Positions 35,440 through 46,356 of a stretch of 64,000 nucleotides of DNA are shown here, in pieces. The translations under genes and the position numbers were made by a program. Position 1 is the stretch's first letter. The number at the start of each line of letters is the position of its first letter. The notes beneath the pieces were generated by a model. The model worked only from the letters and a program-made list of their open reading frames with translations, ran no database searches and had not been told where the DNA came from. This stretch comes from Neurospora crassa OR74A (lineage: Eukaryota > Ascomycota > Sordariomycetes > Sordariales > Sordariaceae), in NCBI RefSeq assembly GCF_000182925.2, contig NC_026505.1:992001-1056000 (forward strand), given 5' to 3'.

Positions 35440-38250
35440 CTCTTAATTACTTACCGGCGACGGTAGTCTATTCGACCTACTTATCTATTCGATACTTTAT
35501 ATTATATTATTGCCTTCCTCGGCTTATCCTTCGACTGTAAAATCGACTACAAAATCAATATCGCCGAAATAACTACGAAGAAAGGATATAAGGTCAATTA
35601 TTATAATATCCTAACTATATTACTACTACTCATCGGCTTTATAAACTTCTTAATTATAATCATTATTTTCCTATTAGGATTAGTCTTAGATTTCCTCTAG
35701 GTCTGGACTATAGTAATATTTTCTACTAGGCAGGCGAGGCCTACGCCTTGGAAAATCTCCCTACTTCCCCATCTCGAATTAATATAATAATACTATAGAC
35801 TTCGATCGAAGCCTATAAGCAATTGGATATTTCAAATCTTAAATAATTAATGGTTAATATATTTAAATAATTTAAGCAATCGGTCCGTACTAAGGGCGGT
35901 GGACCTACGTACAATCGATTTACTATTTACTTCCACCGCTGCGAACTACTAAAATAAATATAATAAGACAAAATAGAATACAAATCTAAAGTAGTAAACT
36001 CTTTACGTACCCTCCATCTACCAATACTATTTATTTAATTAAATAATATTTATTAAAATAACGTATAAACCGTATCTACTTTTATAATAAAACTTTTACC
36101 GACTTTATAAAATTAAATCCATCTATTTCTATCTTTAAAAGTATCTACTACTAATAATAACCTATAAATACTTCAATTTTCGCTATTATAACGGATAATG
36201 AAGGTATTCCGCCGCTTCTATTATATACTATAGGTAGTGCGGTTAGTAAATGTAAATACTAAGAGAGTGTAATAATAAAAGTAAATTATTAATTTATTAT
36301 TATAATACGGCTTAATGCGAACTATCTAACCCTATTGCAGTATATCCAAGTATACGATGTTTCGTAGTCGCCTAGAGTTTAGCAATTATAGCCGTCTAAT
36401 ATACTATATAAGATTCCTATATTTATACTATTAAACTAGTTGCCTACTAAAGGTAATACCTCTATTCCCGGCTCTAGTACTAGTACTATTACATTTAGTA
36501 GAAGAATATTAAAGCGATACAAATAATTATTACCCCGCACCCCGGCTAAACCAACGCAATACAAGCCTACCACATCGGGTTCAATTCTATATAGTAGTAA
36601 AAAGAGGCATACTATTAAATACATCTTAATTTTTCAAATATTTAATACTATTCCTACCTATATTTAATACTAATATATAATAGTAAACTCTAAAAAGCCT
36701 ACCCCAACGCAATCCACCTACTCAAGCGATTTAACTTCCTCAAAATTGTAAATCTTAATTTTCGTATCACGAATATTAAGTAGAAGCCCGACCCAACTAG
36801 TTTATTAAACGACGAATTAAATAAAATAAAAAACCGAATTAATCCCTTTAATTGAAAGATTTTCTTTGTATTCTATTCGAATATATTATTTATATACGTT
36901 GCCTATACCGTCTTTCCTAATATTCCAATAATAAACGAGACTTTTCTCAATCTATATATTTATATAATAGAACGGTTCGGCACATACAAATAAGAAATAC
37001 TATAGAACCGATTCTATAAAACAATTATTGGTTGGGTTAGGGATTTCAAGACAGACTTTCAATTTCATATCAATTATACCGACCTTAATAAAGATAGATT
37101 TTTCTACAACTACAACGTCGAATATACTAAGAAGTAGGTATATACTAGGCTAAACGAGTCGCTATTTTCCTACCTCTTTTCTTTTATTATACCCTATCTA
37201 GATTAGGAATAGAATTTTATAGATTGAAATTCCCTTCGATTCTTTTTCCTTAAGAAGGTATATATCGAAATACTACGCAAGGTAGCCCAAATCTATATAC
37301 TTAAATAGAAGAATATAATTAAGTATAACCGTAGGAATATTAAATTCGTATATAAATTATTTAATTAATTGAAATTGAAGGATCTTCGTACAAAAGCCTC
37401 GTTTACATTCAAAAATCTATTTATTCACCCCGACTTTCGTAAAATCGAATTAAATACGTTCATTTAGTACGAAAATATACCTCTTTTAATACTAGTTATT
37501 GCAGTTTAATTTAACCCTATTGTATTCTAAGAATAATATAGCATATCGTACTCCCCTCCTCCCGAAGTATCTTCTCTATCGAATAATAGTAACTCTCTAA
37601 ATATAGTACCTATAGAAAGCGGTATATACTTAGATATTATAATAAGTACTACTAAAGATAATATTTATAGAATATTAAATAATAACGAAGTTAGAGGTAT
37701 TGATATTCTAAATCCTTTTAATAATAAAATATTTATTTAATAAAATAAACCCCAACTACCTAAGCGAATACACTTCAAATTACTAATTCCGGACCCCCCA
37801 CTATTAGAATTGTCCGGGAAAAAGCGACCTTTAGAAATATTATCGTCGTATTTACTAATTATATTAAAGGACTAATACAATATAGTTATAATTTAGTTTA
37901 ATAAGTAAATAATAGATCTTAAAATAAGGCTATAAAGGACTATACTATTCAAATATATTAAAATACTTTGAAATACGTCCTATAATTTTAATGACTTCTT
38001 TATAGGGTTAAAGCGCTATATATAATACCTAAAGAATACTCCTTTCAAGCCCCTACCGCCCAGAAAAATAATAGAACTTCTACTGGTTAAACTAATAATA
38101 ATTATATTAATCCTAACTCCAATATTTCCGCTACTAAAACCTAAGACTACTCCCGCTCCTAGTATCGAATTTATTAAAATAATTAAAGAAATTCCAATAC
38201 CTCCTCCTAATATTAAACTATATAAATTAAAGGCGACCCCGGCTACCGAA

Positions 38251-38310
38251 CTTCCTATTACCAATAAACCTATCGCCAATAAACCTATCGCCAATAAACC
38301 CATCGCCAAC
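38251..38310 (+). repeat. 15-bp tandem repeat encoding PIANK
   Basis: Four units of CCTATCGCCAATAAA, the first reading ITNK. They lie in the frame of the long plus-strand gene. Confidence 0.85.
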
Positions 38311-38831
38311 AAACTCCCGTATATCTTTATCCTGTTAGTAAAAACCCTAAAAGATTGAACTATTTTCAATAAAATTGTAGTAGATATTAATACTATTAAA
38401 AAGTTTCTATTTGAATATAATTGATACGTACAATTATAAAATGCAATTAATTTTATTAATAAATAAAATTAAAATTCTATTGGTTAGATAATGTAGGGAA
38501 AGAATATTTTAGAATTCCTTAAGGAACTATAAGAATTAATAATCCTATGCGTCAAGACCGAAGACGATTAAAAATAATATAATAAATTATAATAGAAACT
38601 AATAGAAGCTAAATAATATTTCTTAAGGGATTTAAAAGAAGAAAATAGGATTAACGAATTTATATTTCAATAAATTAAAACTAATGGAAATAATTAATCT
38701 ATATTTACTTCTAATACTATATAATTCATTAATTGTAAGATTCTACTTCTACCGACTAAATTAGAACCGAAGTTTATTCTTATCGAATTATTAAACTCCA
38801 AATTAAATTCCGGATCCGAATTAGAGGTTAT

Positions 38832-38972
38832 ATCGCCTAAACCAATATCGCCCAAACTAATATCGCCCAAACCAATATTACCTAAACTAATATTACTTAA
38901 ACTAATATTGTTTAAATTAATATTACCCAATCCTCCTATATCGCCCAATCCTCCTATATCGCCTAAACCTAT
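38832..38972 (+). repeat. 15-bp tandem repeat encoding SPKPI / LPKLI / SPNPP
   Basis: About nine units of CCYAAACYAATATCG and derivatives, in frame with the long plus-strand gene. They give a Pro/Lys-rich pentapeptide ladder. Confidence 0.85.
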
Positions 38973-39408
38973 ACCGCCCGCCCTACTCAATTCGCCTCCA
39001 TCGCCCAAAACAAATACTAAAATATAAAAATATTTAGAGGCTATATAAGAATTCGAATTACTATAGCGTAACTTTCTCTAAAATATTCGTATTTAATTAA
39101 ATAACTATATCAATTCTTAGTATAATAACTATAATATTAATTAAATTATTTAAAGTAATAATATCCTCTAATATCTTCGTCGTCTATACAAAGACCCCAC
39201 TCCACTGCCCCCACCTATAGCCCAAGAGAAGTACGAAACTCTATACCGCGAATTATTTTATAATTTCTAGGCCAGCTATTTGCCTAAGAGATTTATTAAT
39301 AAATTAAAAGCCTAAAAATATTTAACCAATAATTCTACTAATATAGACCTTTAAATATAGGAAGTAAAAACTAGGTATATTAATTACGCTTAGCGTAGAA
39401 TTAAAATA

Positions 39409-39906
39409 TTATTTTTCAACGAAAAAGAGGTAATGGAAAAAATAGTAGAGGATAAAGAAAAAATAAAGAAAGCGGCCGAAGAGTATTATTGTCTTTATAA
39501 TACAAAGGAGGCTAAGAAGAAAGAGGAGGCTGCCCGTACTACCTATACTACTTGTGATATAGAGGAGGCTATAAAGAAAGAAGAAGCTATTTGTAATATA
39601 AAGGAGGCTAAGAAGAAAGAGGAGGCTACCCGTACTACCCGTACTACTCGTAATATAAAAAAGAAAATAAAGAAGGCGGCCGAAGAGTATCGTTGTCTTT
39701 ATAATATAAAGGAGGCTAAGAAGAAAGAGGAGGCTACCTATACTATTCGTAATATAGAAGAAGCTAGGAAGAAAGAAAAAGCTACTATTCTTATACAATC
39801 TTACCGTTTATTTCCTATATTCAATTTATTACTAAATAAAGCTATATTATTAAATAAGGCTATATCGCTATTTAAATACTTCGAATACCGGCTAAATCCA
39901 CACTAA
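39409..39906 (+). pseudogene. coiled-coil segment of the long plus-strand gene
   Basis: This is the longest uninterrupted piece of the gene, 157 codons from a Met at 39433 to a TAA at 39904 that may itself be a former CAA. It contains repeated blocks of the type KEAKKKEEAT and KIKKAAEEYxCLYN, about 35-60 residues apart. Such Glu/Lys/Ala-rich composition favours a long helix or coiled coil. Confidence 0.6.
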
Positions 39907-40570
39907 AGCCCAATTAAACTACTACCTATCCCCTTACCTATAACGACTATTAATATATCCGTAGCTATAAATATTCTATAGAGATAGCTTCGTCCTAGGC
40001 CTTCTTTTATTATAGATACTACTATATTAAAAGTTTAATAAGCTAATTAATCTCTTAAATCTACCCTAATACTAATATTTATATTTAAAAGGGCTATATC
40101 TACCCGTAGTTTACTTAGAGGTAGGGTTTGCTAATAGGCATCTATTACTCCTAACTTAAACTATATAAATATATAATTTTAATCTCGTACTAGTATTCCT
40201 ACTAATAGCCTACCCGCCGATATACCTATTAGCTATACTAAAAGCGGCTGGGAAATATTGTAAAAACGTAGTAAGAGGGGTAATTGTAGTAGTTGTAGTA
40301 CTCAACCTAATTATTACTATTATAATAATTTCAATTTTGAAAATCTAATTACTAACGAATCTATTAATCCTATAGATTTCTACTAAACGCGTATTACCCT
40401 CTACTATACCAGTTACATCTAAGCCAATTATTATCTTAGTAGAACATATACCATCTAGCAACTACTATTATACCTATTATAATTACTATTACTAAGACTA
40501 CTTCTATTAAACTCAATATCTTACTTCTATAGTACGAATAAAAAATAACGGATTATCCAATTATTCTATA

Positions 40571-40975
40571 TACTTTACTACGTATCTTATATTTTATTAT
40601 TTTTATAATTTATCTTATTATATTTATCTTTATAATATATAGTACAATTATATACTACATAATATTATAATTTCATAATAACTTTAATTCCTTTACGCGC
40701 GCCTTAAGTTAAATATATTAGATTTAGCGTATTATTATAATACATCGGTTTTAACGTATAGAATTAATTGAATAGACGGTCCGTACACGTATATATAACT
40801 ATTATAAAACATTACTATACTATTAATATTAGCGGTTACAATTAGTAGCTTCCTTAATATAGTCTATATACTTAATAGACTTCGCTGTAAATCATTGCTA
40901 GAAGTTGAATACTTAGCGTACTACTTTAAAGGGGAAAAGGGAGAAGACCTCTCAACTAATCAAATGCTCCCCTCA
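40571..40975. other. AT-rich 3' flank inside the TIR element
   Basis: AT-rich sequence between the end of the long gene and the right subterminal repeats. I see no gene. Confidence 0.45.
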
Positions 40976-41089
40976 ATCGTCTAGACTAGATGAAATCGTC
41001 TGGCCCAGCTACGAAATCTGGTGCAGATGAAATATCTGGTGCAAAACCCCCCGTCTACGCTAGACGCCAGCCATATTTTTCCGCTATGG
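40976..41089. repeat. right TIR and subterminal repeats
   Basis: ATCGTCTAGACTAGATGAAA then TCGTCTGG (40976-41003) is the inverted counterpart of 28885-28912. AAATCTGGTGCAGATGAAAT and ATCTGGTGC (41014-41042) are further variants. The end reads ATATTTTTCCGCTATGG. Confidence 0.75.
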
Positions 41090-41091
41090 TA

Positions 41092-44000
41092 AGTTTATAA
41101 GAAAGTAGTCGAATAAAATAGGATTTATTAGTGCCGCCTCTACTGTTAACTTGAAGAAGTAGTTATTGGGGAGTTTTATTATTAAAAATAGTACAGTAAT
41201 AATTGGTAAATAAATTGAATACTATACGTTACTCGGAATTGAGGGTGTTATATGTACGTTGCGTAATAGGTTTAGAATCTGGAAGGTTAAAGCTAGTTTT
41301 CTATACTTTCTAATAATTACCGGCTTAACTAAGAAACTCTTAATATCTAATTGTATAATTGTTATACTAATTATAGGTAAGATCGATAGGCCGGTATCCC
41401 AAGATATTACTAAAATCCTTTTTAATAATACAGTTAGGTATATTTCTTATAATATCTTCCAAGCCCGGCTTATTTACTTCCTCTTCCTAATTAAGAAGCT
41501 TAAAATTATCCTCGGGTTCTAGAGTAGGAAGCTTACTGTAATAATTATTTAGATATTAGTATTCTTATTAATATATATTAAATACTTCTTTAAGGGTATT
41601 ATATTATATATTATTAATACTATAAAGGTTATCCAACCCGTAGTAGGGGTAGTAAAGTATAAGTTTAACCCGGGCGTAATTAGCCCAATTCTCTTCTACT
41701 TTATATACGGGAAAGTAGTTAAGAACCCTCAATTTAGCACGGTCTATAAGCGGTCTAGTCCGTAGTCCAAAATCGAAGGTAGTTAGAAATTCGAAATATA
41801 ATACATTAGTATACCTCTCTTTTCAATTCATATACTTCTAATAGGGGAATCGGGTTTAACGAGCACAGCCAATAGTATTAATATAAATACCTCCTCCTTT
41901 ATTATTATTAATTTTACCGGCAACGGCGGCGGTATTGGCGGCTTCAGCGGCGGCATTTTATCTTCTCCATTTATCAACAAAAAGGTCTGCATTAGGATTA
42001 ACGATAATAATACCTCAATAATTACAATAACGGTAGTTAATTATAATAACTTTTCTAATACTCTCTTATAAAGGCAAATCTATAAAAATATAAAAAACTT
42101 CTTAAATAGACTAGTTACGCTTAATAATAAGCTTATTTATAAACTTTATAATAAATTATTTAACTAATTACCTTACTATAATACTAGGAATTACTTCGAC
42201 AGCAATTTCTACATAACTCTTTATCCTATTTTCGGCTTTAGAAATATACTTAGCAACGTAATTAAATATAGCATTTATACTTATATATAACTGAACATTA
42301 ATATTAACTATCTAGCCTAGTATAATTCCCGGAATATATTGGTTAAAGATAGTATTATTCCGTTTACTATCGAAAAGCTAAAATCTAGGGTTAATATACG
42401 TTATAAGAAGAAGGTTATTATATAGTTTGTAGGGGAAATAAAAACAATAAACTTTCTACTCGGGTATTAGAAGCTTAAGATCTAGAATCTAGCGGTCGCT
42501 AGGGAGGGCGCGAACTTACCGACGAACTCAAAGACAATAAGTATTATTATAAGTATATCGTTAAAATTTATTAATTATATCTATAAACTCTCTAAATATA
42601 GGCTTAATCTAATTATAAGGCCGGTTCAATATATTAGTACAGTTAATATAATTTCGTAGTACTAAAACTAGTACAGCCGGAGGGGGAGCTAGACTATAAA
42701 CCGGAGGGGAGGCCGGATATTAAACTTCTTAATTTCCGGGCGGGGTATTATGAAGTTAAACATCTTAAATATTAATATCTAAATTTTCGCCCTAACCCTA
42801 AAGATCTTAAATTCGGACCTGTGAATTATCGGCCTAAATTTATAAACTAATAGCCTAAGCTTAGGAATTATCGGCCTAAAGATTGTCGGCTTCCGCAATA
42901 TTAGTATATTGGGTTACAATTAGGATATTTGTACGCTAGGTAACAACTTAGATATTAGTATCCTAAATTATAATTGGAACTTCTATACATTAGGTACAAG
43001 GAGCGCCTTCTAAGTCCTCATTTAGACTAAAGTATACTTCATTTAATTAATTAATACAATAAAGTACTGGATTATATATAGTGATATAGTAACCCTATAG
43101 TTGAATAAACTCCTATTGTACTACTAAATTAGCGAGATTAGGGGAATTAATATTATTAACCTAATAAATACTATAAGTATAACTAGTACCGCGAGCTTAG
43201 AATTCTAACCTCTACTAATAATTATCAAATTTAAACTTAGGGATAAAAATATATTCTTTGAAAAGTTTAAAGCGCTTGTAGAAGTAGTAGGTAGCGATAT
43301 AAGGGTTAGTAAGAATATTCCTTCGAGAAATTACCCGTCGTTCGTTATTATTAAATTCCAACTATAGTTTATAATTGGGTATATACTTTACTAGACTATC
43401 CTAGTGAAGATTAGCCGTATTGAATATTATAAATATAGCCGGTATACTTAAGAAACTAATATATAAAGCGAACTTATAAAATTTCTAGATCCAATATAAC
43501 TGGGTACCTCGAAGTATATTGGCAAATCGAATAATAGAGTTAGTAAGAGCAATAGCTTCTTTACTACGAGCCTCGAAATAATTTTTAAAACGTTATAGAT
43601 TAATGAAAATTTCAAGATCGAACCTAGGGTAATCTATGTAGTATATACTCTTATTGTTAATTTGGCTACGTATTATGAAATTAAATATAACGTATTGGAA
43701 CCGTTTATATTAAATAAACCGACTATTATACTACCTTATTATATAGCGAACCCAATTATTAAACTTTATTACCCTTAGCTGTAGAGTAAGATATTTAATT
43801 GTACTGTACGAGAAGAGAATTGGAAAGGCCTAAGATATAATAGGCTGGTTATAATGAAATTCGTTAATAGATTAATTTTAAAGGGGTCCTTATTAAATAT
43901 AAATACGAGGTTATACTAGTAGTGGAAAGGGAGTTGGGGGCTTTTTGGGAGATAGAGGTTTAAGTGTTAGGATTTGTACTATTAAAGGATTTGGAGCCGG

Positions 44001-44960
44001 AGCTGGTACTTAATTACTGGGTATTTAACCTCCGGGCGGCTAGTTATCTAGTATATCTATAACCTGTACTGGAGCAAAGTTGGGATCCGGCATTATATTT
44101 CTATAAGATTAAGCTCTTAACTAATTAATATTATCTATTAACCCCCCTATTAGATCTAGCGCCGTAGTAATTTCAAGTTCTTCAATTTTATTAAAAAATT
44201 TTTACAATCGTACTTAATCTTCTTCATTAAAGTCCTCGATATTAATATTATTGGCCGGTATAATAGTAATATCATCGAATATATCTCTATCTTCGGGTAA
44301 TTAATTAAGGCGGTTTTAAATAATATTAATATTGGTATATCCAAGGTAGTATTCTTTTAAAAAGCGAAGTTATTATTTAATTTTACGGCGGTTAACTTTA
44401 AAATCTCTTCGAACTCAATTAATAATATAATGTTAATTACGAACGTTTTGTACTTTGATTAAGACAATATTAGTTTTTTATAGTAATTTAGGGAGTTAAC
44501 GATAAATATAAGAAATATTTCGAAGAAAGTTAATATAATAGCCTTAATATTTATGTTATATATTATTAAAGGTATAAATATTGATAAAGATATAGACCTT
44601 TAAAATAAATATCTCTTTAATAGGATTAAATTGTAGTAATTGAAATACTAGATTATTTTTATTGTACGTACTAAAGTCTATCTGATTTTTAGCATTATAA
44701 GGGAAAGGGTCGTTGGGTTGCAATTCGGAATCGGCCCAGCAATACCAGTTATATATACCTTTACTGTTAATCGTTATTTTAAACTACTTCTCTTTATAAT
44801 ATTAGTAATATTATTAAATTATTATATTAAACTTTTTGTAAAATGTTAAATTTATTTAATAATCGATTTTAGGAATAGCCTAGGTAGTTATATTACTGTT
44901 AAATACCGGGTTAGGTTTATATTTAATATTGCCTATATTAAGGAATTGTATATTAAAGGT
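41092..44960 (-). pseudogene. Helitron Rep-helicase, N-terminal and Rep parts plus Walker A
   Basis: Upstream half of the gene at 27281-28796. Minus-strand order: a DUF6570-like N-terminal region, roughly 44345-44780, with phrases such as NIYTFNNI and YINFLRNISYIYR, then LPEDRDIFDD near 44270-44310. Next a Helitron-like Rep region with NPYIATYYFYKRFKLF and ARGTSYTYSIY (about 43160-43300), where the catalytic His-x-His reads Tyr-x-Tyr. Finally the Pif1 start with NSRGGTNKSYFIRLLSYKL at 41092-41150, a P-loop GGTGKS with Gly changed to Asn. The start codon is not determined. The gene joins 28796 in frame when the TIR element and one TA are removed. Confidence 0.8.
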
Positions 44961-46356
44961 ATATTTTAGGGGGGGGGGGGGGACTTACTGCCAGCCGGCT
45001 AAATAACTAATATATTTTATACCGGGTAATAAAAGATACTGAAATACTTTATTATAACGATATTAATAGTAGATAGGAGGGGAAATAGGAGGAGGGGACT
45101 AACCTAATTCTAAACCGCTCGTACGGCGTTTGATTTTGGTAGCGAGTAGCTACTTTGGGAAGCAACGTTATTAATAAGTAAATAGTCAAGCCCAAACTAC
45201 CAGTTTGGAAGAGCGGCCGGTTTTTAATAGGTAAATAGTTAAACCCAAACTACTATGAAATAGTATTGAAATTAAACTATTCTAAAGTAAAAGATATTTA
45301 AAATTAAATATTAAAATTAATTTTGAATATAAAATATTAGTTATATTGTATTGAAGAGGAGAAAGTTTGAGAATTAAGTAGCGGGGGGAGCTAACTTCTT
45401 ATACCCTTCTAGGAGGGAGCTAATAGGTATTAGAAATTTCTATTAATCTAATTAACAGTCGAATTTACAGTGGGGTTAACAGTAAGTAAATAATATTGCG
45501 ACTACTTTATTAATATTAAGAAATGGAAGGTAGTAGGATAATTTAGAATAGCGGTCGTTGGTAGTAGTATTATACCTTCTGCAGTAAGGCCCGCAAACGA
45601 GGAAATGACGGACGATTAAATATACTTTACGAATAGTCGTACAAACGGGTGCGCAGTAGTATAAACGGTTGTATAGTCGTTTAAAGACTCTAAATTAATT
45701 AATATCAATAATTCTAGATAATTCTTAGTATTGCGCGATAGTTATAGCAATGAAAGGGTATTAGTATTAATAAAAAAGGGTTAGTATTATTGATTGATTA
45801 AAAATAGTAGACTTAGTAATAATGTAAATAGTAGTAGTACCGGTATATCGATATACCGGGAGTAGTAGATTTGCTGAGTAGTAGAGTCACTAGGAGTAGT
45901 AAATAACCGGGCATATAAACTACGGTCGTATACATCGCGGCTAGCGAGTCGCTTGGAATTGCAGTAGATTGAGTTTTACAATATAATAATAACCGCATTT
46001 CGAACTACATCGCTATAAAAAATAGAATATACGATAAGATAATTATTCTACATATAATTCTTTATTTGTACGCTAATACACCCTTGGGATGTATAGTTAT
46101 AGTACGTTGAAAGCGATTAAAATGCGGATTTCTGTTGTAGCGTACGGGCCGCGAATTAAGCGCGACGATAGAATTTCCTTTTTCGGATAATGGGCTCCGC
46201 AATTAATGGTATTTGGACTACTATAGATAGAACCGCCGCTCCTTCCTCGCTTCGATGTGGGCCCATAGTACCACGACCTCTGGTATGGATGATCCATGAC
46301 ACGTCTGGGCCCGACGACGAATCTTTGTGAAGGAATGGGCGTTTCAAAAGTATCAT
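44961..46356. other. unassigned 1.4-kb stretch between Helitron and Copia
   Basis: It begins with a run of 14 G (44969-44982), and two similar phrases of the form AGTAAATAGTCAAGCCCAAACTAC lie near 45177 and 45230. A perfect 20-bp palindrome is at 45840-45859. The last 260 bp (46097-46356) are GC-richer and keep CpA/TpG. Short minus-strand frames are present, but none resembles a known protein. It may include the Helitron 5' flank and Copia 3' sequence. Confidence 0.45.
45840..45859. repeat. perfect 20-bp palindrome
   Basis: CCGGTATATCGATATACCGG is its own reverse complement. It lies in otherwise unassigned sequence. Confidence 0.9.

Larger units (their letters stand above)
35440..40570 (+). 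pseudogene. unrecognised long gene with pentapeptide repeats and coiled coil
   Basis: The plus strand can be read over about 5 kb with stops nearly always at CAA/CAG positions. There are one or more frame changes around 36230-36840 that could be introns or indels. Seen in order: GEAYALENLPTSPS and GGGPTYNRFTIYFHRCELLK (35730-35960); a Pro/Ser/Thr-rich stretch (36470-36590); WVRDFKTDFQFHINYTD (37030-37090); FTFKNLFIHPDFRKIELNTF (37400-37460); PIANK pentapeptides (38251-38310); SPKPI-type pentapeptides (38832-38972); and a Lys/Glu/Ala-rich coiled coil (39409-39790). It continues in frame to about 40570. I do not recognise it. As the second gene of the TIR element it may be an accessory protein for transposition, which is inference from location only. 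Confidence 0.55.
28799..41089. mobile_element. 12.3-kb TIR DNA transposon (Plavaka/CACTA-like)
   Basis: The left end starts CCGCAGCGGAAATAT and the right end, reversed, CCATAGCGGAAAAATAT. Both continue with CTAGCG and a G-run and contain a shared 28-bp subterminal block. The insertion lies inside the Pif1 gene with TA duplicated. Inside are a minus-strand transposase-like pseudogene (about 31000-34690), a long plus-strand gene (about 35440-40570), and a MITE near the left end. The family assignment rests on the transposase phrases, the subterminal repeats and the short TSD, and is the least certain part. The ends are far less mutated than the interior. Confidence 0.78.

Noticed and set aside
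39409-39798. 129-residue minus-strand frame
   Set aside because: Antisense shadow of the coiled-coil segment on the plus strand, giving only Leu/Ser/Tyr-rich sequence.
42780-42796. Telomere-like CCCTAACCCTAA
   Set aside because: Only two units inside Helitron coding sequence; probably chance.
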